This document shows positions 7,851-15,026 of a stretch of DNA of 27,086 bases, one piece after another; within the stretch, counting starts at the first letter, position 1; each line of letters opens with the position of its first letter. The translations under genes were made by a program, and so were the position numbers. The stretch comes from a virus. Below the pieces are notes generated by a model. That model made no database searches. It saw nothing but the letters and a program-made list of their open reading frames with translations, and had not been told where the DNA came from. The stretch covers positions 1 through 27,086 of IMG/VR virus record IMGVR_UViG_3300044568_002998. The stretch is one strand, 5' to 3'.

Positions 7851-10800
7851 TTATTTCGTTTTTATTGTTATATTACAACCAACACCATCAGTTAATGTTG
7901 TTGTCATTGTTGATGAATTGTTAATTTTTGAATCACCTATATTTTTTAGGTCATTATTGCTTGATGAAATGATACCTTTACCACCAGCACCATATAGAGT
8001 GTGGTTATAGACACCAAACGCTATTAATTGTGTGTTTATACTACCATATAATGGTATTGTTGGTAATTGTATTACAGATTTATTTATAGTTATTGTATTT
8101 GAATAACAATCAGTTGTACCATATCTAACTCTAATACTAACTTTGTCACCAATATCACCTTTAGGTATTTTAATATTAATAGGTGTAGAATTATCAATAT
8201 ATGGGACAATTTTTGGTATCCAGTCACCATTTATATCTAAATACTCTACATTAGCTGTATTTGTTGAGTTAAATTCATAATCCAAAGTAAAAGTGATATC
8301 GTATTCAACATTTGAACATTGTTTATTCAATTGTTGTACAGTACCAGATGTCAATGTCATCTTAGGATTTATATTAATTATTTCTGTTGTTAAAACACAA
8401 CTTTGCGGTGTTGGTGAGCTATCGGTTATAGTAATCGTATATGTACCTATAGATAATTCAGATAAATTAGCACTAGTTGATAAGAATCCATTTGGTCCAA
8501 TTACTTTATATGAGTATGGTGTTTTACCATCTTTTGGTGTTATAATTATTTTACCGTTATTACCATCACTACATATTACATCAGTTTTATCTATACTACC
8601 ACTAACTATTGGTACTGCTTTGATTATTAATTTATCAATAACAATGATGTCACCAGAACTATCAGTAATAATTAAAGTGTAACCGATTGGGTCTAAGTGT
8701 GGTAATTTGGTTATAACATCAGAGGTTGCTGGTGTTATTGGTCCTTTAACTATATTACCCTTGTCATCTTTTAATGTATATGTATATGGTCCAACACCAT
8801 TTATGATGGATGTGATTGTTATTTCACCATCATTACTAATTGTTGTTTTTGCGTTTTTACTAACATAAGCTTCTGCTCTTAATGGTTGTGGGCCATATAC
8901 TGTAACGTTTTTAGTTACTAAATTACCTAACGAATCTATACCAGATATCGTATAAACACCAACACCTAGATTAGATATTGTTATATTAGTGTCAGAGTTT
9001 GTGACACCATCTGATGATGTATTAGGTCCAGTTACGTTATAGGTTATTGGTGATGTGCCACCTTTAAAACTAAAAGTAATTGAACCAGTTGTAGCATTCT
9101 TATCTGTATTTGTTGTGTCATATTTAATAATTAAAGTGTCTCTTATTGGTTTATAACACTCAGTAAAATACCTACTATTCATTTTATGCAATGCAGTTTT
9201 ACCATTCATTAACCCAAAGTAAAAATAATAAGAATTTTTAGGTTGTGAGTAACCATCTGTGGTTTTTGGGTAGTATCCTTTAAACTCTAAATAATCTGAA
9301 CCATTATCCTTAGCATCGATTAAATTATATATATCAGTATTATTGATGTTAAATTCAGACGTTACATATTTTGATGGATATTTAAATGAAGTTATTGATT
9401 GTTTATTCATCAAATAGAAATAATCTCTAAATAATTTTCCAGTATCATCATCGATATCATTAGACCCAATAATACCATCTGGTGGTATTATTAATCCGTA
9501 CGGGTCGTATGCAATATCATCAATTTCAACGCCAAATTCACATATGTGTCTAACGTTGTTACAGCCTTTGTATGGTACATGTATACCAAGACAGTCAACA
9601 TTAAAGAATAAAAAAGGTGCAGTATTTGATGCAGTAATAGTTGAAGTAATAGTTGAAGTAATATTAGATAATTCTAACATACCAGATTCTATAACCTCTT
9701 CTTTTCCATTTATTATGTCTTTTTCAGCAATAGCTGGGACTGACTTATATGTTGTTGGTGTTAATAAATGGTTTAATTTTGGTATACCTTGCCAATCACA
9801 CTCAAATATTGAACCTAGACAAACTATATCAGTAGCAAATAATTTATGAGGCGAAGGTAATTTTGAAATATTTGGGACATTAGGGGCAAAATAATGTGTT
9901 GTTGCAGCATAATATAATGTTTCATTAACTTTTTTAATTAACCCTTCATATATCTCGTCATCAACACCATTATTTTGTGATTCATAATTACCAAGGCCTT
10001 GGTAACATGAATCAACCAAATGTTGAGTCCTACAACTATTATCTGGTGTTCCATTTTGATTACTATCAACTCCAGTATAATCTTCTACAGAATCGATACT
10101 AAACATATCACAATCATATTCACAGAATGTTTCACGACCACTATTATTTTTACTCTTAGGTCTTTTCCTTTTGTATTTTAATAAATAAGCATATAAAGAA
10201 CCATTAACCCATTCATTATAAAAATCAAACCCAAACATACCCATGGATTTTGCCATTTGGAATGATAAACAATCTGATAAACCTTCAGTGTAAAGGATAG
10301 GATACGATTCTTTTAACTTAACGTATCCACCACCCCAACCGTATGGTAATGTTGTATCAACTTCATCGTATGTGTCACCTAAATTATACCCGAATAATTC
10401 ATGTATACAATTAGGTGCGAAAACATATTCTGTACCATCTTCACCACCGCACGTGCTTTTAATATTAATACAACCTATATAGTCTGCTTTTTCTAGTTTA
10501 TACTCATCAGGTTTCATTTCATTTTTGTCTGGTAAGAAAATATTTACAGCACTTATTATAGCACCTATAAATTTATTTAGTGTTTCAGTTATACTTCTTA
10601 CTACCCAAATAACAGAGTTTATTGAAGGTATAAGTGTACCGTTAAGTGTTGATAATAATGAAATAATAATAGTTATAATAACACACATAACAGAAAAAAT
10701 TGGGTTTATTTGTGTGTTTATCCTATTATACGGGAATGCTGTTTTCTCACCAGTACATGATTCGTTATCAACGTCTTTAATACCAGTATGGTGATTACCA

Positions 10801-12092
10801 TTCATATGGGTTGTTCTCTGGAATCTTGGTATGAAGCTTTTTACTGTGTATATTTTATTCCAATACATATCATAAAAACTACTATCTTTGGTTGCTGGAC
10901 TATCAGATGTGGCAATACCAAAATAATAATCAACCTCACTTTTTTGTGTTGGGTTATTAGGTACTAAATATTTACCTCTTAACCGTTTTCTATTTTCACC
11001 ACCAGTTTCATCCATATCTATTCTAAATCTAACACTAGTTTTAGTTGGTATACCTACTTTAGGGTCTTGTGAGTAAATTAAATTACCTTCTTCATCTGTA
11101 ACTACATAATCTAAATTCATTGGTACTTGATAAGCCCATGTACCATCTTCATCAATTACACGACCACCCTCTACATCAAATCTTTCAATGTCACCATTAT
11201 CGGTTTTTCTAATCATTTCGATTGTCCCTTCACCAGTTACTTGTTGACATAGTTCACCCATGTCAGCTCTTGGTCTACAATGTCTATTAACACTATTTTT
11301 TTCGTTGTCACCAAATATACTACCCATGAATATTGCTGAAGGTGTTATATCGTAATTTAATGGTACATCTAACCTAGTTATACCTATTTCACAACTATCA
11401 GTATCACCCCAAAATGGTTGAACATTTACGCCAATATTGGCTGTTTTAATTTGTAATAATTTATCTAAATTGGTACCACCTTTAAATTTTGTTGATGATT
11501 CAAACATCTTTTCTGGTGTACCTTGTTGAATCAAATCATAAGGTCTTTGTGATATAATACCAATATCGGATATATCAGCATCCACATGTACAGTGTACGT
11601 ACCCAATGGAACACCAAATAACATAAAATCACCAGCGTGGTTTGTTGTTGTTGTATGCTTATAATATTTACAATAGATTTCCAATATGGTTGGGTTATCT
11701 AAAACTTCTCTTTTGTTTGGGAAAGTACCTATGGGTGTAAAACAATCATTATCTGGTACTGGATTTTTAGGTAATAAATTATATCTTTTACCATCGGTTG
11801 TTTTATCATTAACAGTTTCAAATGGGTATATATTCCTAATCTCAGCGTCTTTCTTATCATTCTCGTCTATTGGTAAAAATACACTTACTTTGGCGTTAGG
11901 AACACCAAACCCATTATTAACAGTCACCCTACCAACAATAGTACCATAATCAGAACAAAACTTAGTGTAAGCCTCATCTTGTGAAATCTTAAGGCTTAGG
12001 ATTTCAATAAAATCAAACTCTTGCTCTAGATTTACTTTGATATATTTATCATCACCATTTGGTGTTGTTTTAATTCTTATAGTGTTAGACAT
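7851..12092 (-). CDS. Giant multidomain tail protein with SprB-like repeats
   Basis: 1413 aa, the largest gene here. Residues 49-172 look like a carboxypeptidase-regulatory-type (transthyretin-like) beta domain. It has the pattern G-x-V-x5-G-x2-V-P-N-A-K-V-S-V, then a long insertion, then A-G-D-F-x-L-x-G-V-P-L-G-T-Y-T-V-x-V. Residues about 300-375 may hold a second similar unit. Residues about 460-520 are strongly hydrophobic and contain two or three potential membrane-spanning stretches, which is unusual in a tail protein. Residues about 995-1070, 1080-1160 and 1170-1240 are three repeats with the SprB-type pattern (G-x-I-x-(I/F), G-x2-P-(Y/I)-(T/S)-Y, G-x-Y-T-(I/L)-x-(I/G)-x-D-S). Known SprB repeats occur in the flavobacterial gliding adhesin and related surface proteins. 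A peripheral baseplate or host-contact role is inferred. Confidence 0.7.
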   Translation of the reverse strand: MSNTIRIKTTPNGDDKYIKVNLEQEFDFIEILSLKISQDEAYTKFCSDYGTIVGRVTVNNGFGVPNAKVSVFLPIDENDKKDAEIRNIYPFETVNDKTTDGKRYNLLPKNPVPDNDCFTPIGTFPNKREVLDNPTILEIYCKYYKHTTTTNHAGDFMLFGVPLGTYTVHVDADISDIGIISQRPYDLIQQGTPEKMFESSTKFKGGTNLDKLLQIKTANIGVNVQPFWGDTDSCEIGITRLDVPLNYDITPSAIFMGSIFGDNEKNSVNRHCRPRADMGELCQQVTGEGTIEMIRKTDNGDIERFDVEGGRVIDEDGTWAYQVPMNLDYVVTDEEGNLIYSQDPKVGIPTKTSVRFRIDMDETGGENRKRLRGKYLVPNNPTQKSEVDYYFGIATSDSPATKDSSFYDMYWNKIYTVKSFIPRFQRTTHMNGNHHTGIKDVDNESCTGEKTAFPYNRINTQINPIFSVMCVIITIIISLLSTLNGTLIPSINSVIWVVRSITETLNKFIGAIISAVNIFLPDKNEMKPDEYKLEKADYIGCINIKSTCGGEDGTEYVFAPNCIHELFGYNLGDTYDEVDTTLPYGWGGGYVKLKESYPILYTEGLSDCLSFQMAKSMGMFGFDFYNEWVNGSLYAYLLKYKRKRPKSKNNSGRETFCEYDCDMFSIDSVEDYTGVDSNQNGTPDNSCRTQHLVDSCYQGLGNYESQNNGVDDEIYEGLIKKVNETLYYAATTHYFAPNVPNISKLPSPHKLFATDIVCLGSIFECDWQGIPKLNHLLTPTTYKSVPAIAEKDIINGKEEVIESGMLELSNITSTITSTITASNTAPFLFFNVDCLGIHVPYKGCNNVRHICEFGVEIDDIAYDPYGLIIPPDGIIGSNDIDDDTGKLFRDYFYLMNKQSITSFKYPSKYVTSEFNINNTDIYNLIDAKDNGSDYLEFKGYYPKTTDGYSQPKNSYYFYFGLMNGKTALHKMNSRYFTECYKPIRDTLIIKYDTTNTDKNATTGSITFSFKGGTSPITYNVTGPNTSSDGVTNSDTNITISNLGVGVYTISGIDSLGNLVTKNVTVYGPQPLRAEAYVSKNAKTTISNDGEITITSIINGVGPYTYTLKDDKGNIVKGPITPATSDVITKLPHLDPIGYTLIITDSSGDIIVIDKLIIKAVPIVSGSIDKTDVICSDGNNGKIIITPKDGKTPYSYKVIGPNGFLSTSANLSELSIGTYTITITDSSPTPQSCVLTTEIININPKMTLTSGTVQQLNKQCSNVEYDITFTLDYEFNSTNTANVEYLDINGDWIPKIVPYIDNSTPINIKIPKGDIGDKVSIRVRYGTTDCYSNTITINKSVIQLPTIPLYGSINTQLIAFGVYNHTLYGAGGKGIISSSNNDLKNIGDSKINNSSTMTTTLTDGVGCNITIKTK

Positions 12093-12095
12093 AAA

Positions 12096-12446
12096 TTATT
12101 TACTATCTGTTTTTTGATATGTTATATTTTCGACATCCATCAACTCATACTCATCTTCGTCATCATAGTAATCATCATCATCATCATCATCATCATCATT
12201 ACTATTATTCACATTTTTGAATGCTTTAACCATAAATTTTAATATTCCAGTTATGTTGACATCTTTATTTAAAACAAAAGTCCTAAATAAAATCCAAATA
12301 CTAGCAATTACTATTATTGGTAAAGTTAATAATGATAATGAAAACATTATGATTCTAAGTGAATAATTAATAGTCCTTTTTGTTAAGTTAACATCTGAAG
12401 CAACACTATATTCATTACCATCTTTTTTGCAGTTACATCCACTCAT
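12096..12446 (-). CDS. Small membrane protein with poly-Asp tail, 116 aa
   Basis: 116 aa, starting MSGCNCKKDGNEYSVASDVN. It has a Cys-x-Cys near the N-terminus, one long hydrophobic segment (about residues 30-58) and basic residues just before it. The C-terminal half holds nine consecutive Asp (residues 84-92), then further Asp/Glu/Tyr. No known family is recognised. It lies 3 bases upstream of the 1413-aa gene and 4 bases downstream of the GIY-YIG gene, so it is cotranscribed with the tail module. One transmembrane span with an acidic tail could mean a membrane-associated assembly factor, or a virion component acting at the host membrane. Neither can be shown from sequence. Confidence 0.7.
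   Translation of the reverse strand: MSGCNCKKDGNEYSVASDVNLTKRTINYSLRIIMFSLSLLTLPIIVIASIWILFRTFVLNKDVNITGILKFMVKAFKNVNNSNDDDDDDDDDYYDDEDEYELMDVENITYQKTDSK
12171..12197. repeat. (ATC)9 microsatellite coding for poly-Asp
   Basis: Nine perfect ATC units, read as GAT codons on the minus strand, encode the nine-Asp run in the 116-aa membrane protein. All nine use the same codon, as expected from slippage. Confidence 0.9.
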
Positions 12447-12450
12447 AATA

Positions 12451-13038
12451 TTAATTTATTATCTCCCATTTATGGTTAAAAATTGTTCTCCTAACTGAAC
12501 CATTTAAACCGTTATTTATTTTTTTACCCCTTAAGCAATTAGATAGAACACCTCTTATTTTACTATTTAAACTATTAGTGAATTTATTATTAATTAAATA
12601 ATCAGCAGCTTCAACTAAATTATCAAAGAAAATTTCTTCACCAGAACTAAGATTTATTAATTTAAATGTATTAAAATTACCATTATTTTTTATTTTTGTT
12701 TTTGACATTTTTATTTTTGTACTTAAATTAAAATTATTCCGTCTAAGATTACCAACAGTAGCTAAATTATATCCTAATAAACTATTCATTGAACCAAAAT
12801 AATCAATATAAAAATTCTCTCTATCAGATAACATATTTTCACAACAAATCTCAACAATTTCAAAATTAAAATTATCTAACCCATCTCTATTCACTGCATT
12901 TTGTAAATGAATATTATGATGATTATTTGCTTTTAACATATATTTATGGTTTTTTAACCTTACATCAATTTCTATTGAACTTCCGATATAAACTTTACCA
13001 TCTAAAGTATTAATTATTTTGTAAATCCCACAACCCAT
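12451..13038 (-). CDS. Free-standing GIY-YIG homing endonuclease
   Basis: 195 aa. The GIY-YIG nuclease domain fills residues 1-85, with G4-I5-Y6, Y17-I18-G19, R27 (in DVRLKNH) and E74 (in DRENFYIDYFG). These match the catalytic residues of I-TevI-type and Seg enzymes. After a Lys/Asn-rich linker, residues about 126-150 (LSSGEEIFFDNLVEAADYL) look like a NUMOD-type DNA-binding helix, and a basic C-terminus follows. Such genes cleave an allele lacking them and spread by repair. It sits between gp6 and the 116-aa membrane protein on the same strand, with no disrupted reading frame, so it is an intergenic insertion. It looks more AT-rich and AAT/AAA-heavy than its neighbours. An inverted repeat lies just upstream. 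Confidence 0.9.
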   Translation of the reverse strand: MGCGIYKIINTLDGKVYIGSSIEIDVRLKNHKYMLKANNHHNIHLQNAVNRDGLDNFNFEIVEICCENMLSDRENFYIDYFGSMNSLLGYNLATVGNLRRNNFNLSTKIKMSKTKIKNNGNFNTFKLINLSSGEEIFFDNLVEAADYLINNKFTNSLNSKIRGVLSNCLRGKKINNGLNGSVRRTIFNHKWEIIN

Positions 13039-13061
13039 TTTTAAAAAATTTTTTATTTGTT

Positions 13062-13100
13062 ATTTCCTTAAATTTACTAATTTTAATTATAAAAGGAAAT
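13062..13100 (-). other. Inverted repeat between gp6 and the GIY-YIG gene
   Basis: ATTTCCTT (13062-13069) and AAGGAAAT (13093-13100) form a perfect 8-bp inverted repeat with a 23-base AT-rich spacer. It lies just past the gp6 stop codon and 24 bases before the endonuclease ATG. It could be a weak terminator or attenuator for gp6, or a structure limiting endonuclease expression. The T run is not directly adjacent to the stem, so a classical terminator is doubtful. Confidence 0.35.
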
Positions 13101-13104
13101 GCTA

Positions 13105-14922
13105 TTACTTAACTCTAATTTTGATATCTTTAGTTGGTTCTAATATCTCAAACATACTTGTCGGTTCACCGAACAGTGTGTAATCACCAGTTAAATCAAT
13201 TTGTCTTGTTTCAGCATCTAGATATGGTTGTGATATCTCATTTAAACTGTATATTCCACCAACCTTGTTATAAACTCTTAAATCAATAACATTGATTACG
13301 CCACCCACGTTATTAATCTCTTTTAACAAGTTTGAAACATAGATGTTATCACCCATTTGATATTTATTGATATCCATGTAATTTTGTACGTCTGTTATTA
13401 CTTGTGATATTACTTGTGATTGTGTAACTTGCTTGTCAATATATAAATCAATTTCAAAACCTAAATGAATAATTCTACCATCAGTAATAGTTACGTAATC
13501 ATTAAGCATTCTGTAATCAGCTAAATAAGTTGATATATTATCTTTTAATGCACTTGTTGATGAATTCGTTAAATTAGAATCCCCATCTAAACCTAAAACA
13601 TATACATTAATTTTGTTCATTTCTTCAAACACACCACATCTAAATGGTACACCAAATTTACCTGGCATTTGTGATATTCTAGATTGGTAATCTTTAATTG
13701 TTACAGCTCTATTTTGTGCGGAAAAATTATATCTAACCATATTTCTAACTTCATCAACACTAGGTACATCTCTACCGCCTAATGCTGGAAATGCGTTATT
13801 AACTGTTAATGAATTTTTAACTGCATTATTTATTTGTTGGTTACCCCCAATAACACTAACATCAGCTAACCCAACACTAGTTAATAAATTAACACCGACA
13901 TTTGTGTCTGAACCACCACCAACTCTATATTTAACAAACATAGTTGTATTTGCTGTAGGTGTTTCACCCAATGACATATTATTAATGAAATCACCAATTT
14001 GATTTGCTAATGCTGAATTAGAATCAAAATCACAAAGACTTGATGTGTCTTTAGTTCCAGAACCAAATATTAATTTAGTGAAACCTAAATCTGTGTATTC
14101 ACGAATAAATTTTTTGGTTACTGATATAAACTTACCTGGTCTTACACCAGCATTGTCAGTAGTTTTTGTATTATCTTCAATAAAAACTTTATCTTCAGCC
14201 AACGCATCCATCTCAAACCATCTGTTTGTAATATCTAAGAATTGTGTGTTAGTTGGTTGGGTAACAAAATCAGTACCTTTCAATGAAATCACTGAATCAA
14301 TAGAAATAACATTATCGTCTGGTAATGATAATTCAAAGAATGGTCTAACATCATTAGAATTTATTACCCTTTTAAATATCTTAGTAAACCCATTAATAAC
14401 CATTTCCCTTTTGGTTATAGTATAGTTAATGATAGTACCATTCGAATCTACATTAGGTATAATTAGTCTATTTGGTATACCACCAATAGTAAATGGATTT
14501 GAAAAATCAATATCGTTACTTGTCTCAAAAACTTTACCCCCACCAGTTACTTGTGCACCAGCTCTGATTATTGGTGCGTATGATGAATCAAATGTATCAC
14601 CAAATACTGGTACTTTAACACTAAAATCAACAATGGTTACTGATGGTCTTTTTCCAGGTATCTTTAACCCAAATGTCCTAGCTAAAGACATTACTGATTT
14701 TTTCTCTTGTGCGTAATCTATTTGTGTCTCTTGAAACATCCTATCGGTGTTTACTGATAACATATCGCCAACCGCTGCGTTTAACTCTAAAAGCATCATA
14801 CCTACAGATGCATCATTAAAATCATTGAAAATGTCTGGATAATACTTCCTAACCATATCTATTAATTCAGCTCTTATGTCCGCGAAATTCCTACTTGTAT
14901 ACCCAATTCCTTGATTTGCCAT
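13105..14922 (-). CDS. gp6: Baseplate wedge protein, gp6 / BaseplateJ-like
   Basis: 605 aa, close in size to T4 gp6. The N-terminus has the family's typical layout: a short lead with YTSRNFADIRAELIDMV, then D-A-S-V-G-M-M-L-L-E-L-N-A-A-V-G-D-M-L, then a segment with the DYAQEKKSVMSLARTFGL pattern (residues about 45-90). This is the helical entry of gp6/gpJ proteins. The middle is beta-rich. Residues about 395-415 carry NRAVTIKDYQSRISQMPG, also typical of the family. gp6 subunits form the continuous inner ring of the baseplate together with gp25 and the gp7/gpI arm. The gene is separated from gp25 by an oppositely oriented endonuclease gene and followed by a GIY-YIG endonuclease gene. A short A-rich leader (AAACAAAACAAATATG) without Shine-Dalgarno precedes the start. 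Confidence 0.88.
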   Translation of the reverse strand: MANQGIGYTSRNFADIRAELIDMVRKYYPDIFNDFNDASVGMMLLELNAAVGDMLSVNTDRMFQETQIDYAQEKKSVMSLARTFGLKIPGKRPSVTIVDFSVKVPVFGDTFDSSYAPIIRAGAQVTGGGKVFETSNDIDFSNPFTIGGIPNRLIIPNVDSNGTIINYTITKREMVINGFTKIFKRVINSNDVRPFFELSLPDDNVISIDSVISLKGTDFVTQPTNTQFLDITNRWFEMDALAEDKVFIEDNTKTTDNAGVRPGKFISVTKKFIREYTDLGFTKLIFGSGTKDTSSLCDFDSNSALANQIGDFINNMSLGETPTANTTMFVKYRVGGGSDTNVGVNLLTSVGLADVSVIGGNQQINNAVKNSLTVNNAFPALGGRDVPSVDEVRNMVRYNFSAQNRAVTIKDYQSRISQMPGKFGVPFRCGVFEEMNKINVYVLGLDGDSNLTNSSTSALKDNISTYLADYRMLNDYVTITDGRIIHLGFEIDLYIDKQVTQSQVISQVITDVQNYMDINKYQMGDNIYVSNLLKEINNVGGVINVIDLRVYNKVGGIYSLNEISQPYLDAETRQIDLTGDYTLFGEPTSMFEILEPTKDIKIRVK

Positions 14923-14971
14923 ATTTGTTTTGTTTAATATAAATATAATAAAAAAATAAAATTAATAAATG

Positions 14972-15001
14972 TTGTATTTGTTATTATTTTCATTATATTT
15001 G
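14972..15001 (+). promoter_or_regulatory. Host-type (Bacteroidetes) promoter for the plus-strand endonuclease
   Basis: TTG at 14972-14974, a 19-base spacer and TATATTTG at 14994-15001 match the Bacteroidetes primary sigma consensus TTG-N~19-TAnnTTTG. It points at the plus-strand endonuclease, whose start lies 25 bases downstream. It is the only such element seen in this divergent gap. Confidence 0.6.
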
Positions 15002-15026
15002 TATTTAAATAAAGAAACAATAAAAA

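Noticed and set aside
8293-8682. Open frame on the plus strand inside the giant tail gene
   Set aside because: It is an antisense shadow of the SprB-like repeats. Its hydrophobic look comes from the complement of Thr/Asn/Asp codons.
9633-9664. Tandem 12-base repeats (agtaatagttga) in the giant tail gene
   Set aside because: There are only two perfect copies and one degraded copy, coding for a Ser/Thr/Ile stretch. This is simple slippage and not a regulatory or CRISPR array.
14938-14945. TATAAATA on the plus strand before the endonuclease
   Set aside because: It is about 80 bases before the start and the host-type TTG-N19-TATATTTG element lies closer. It may be chance in an A/T run.
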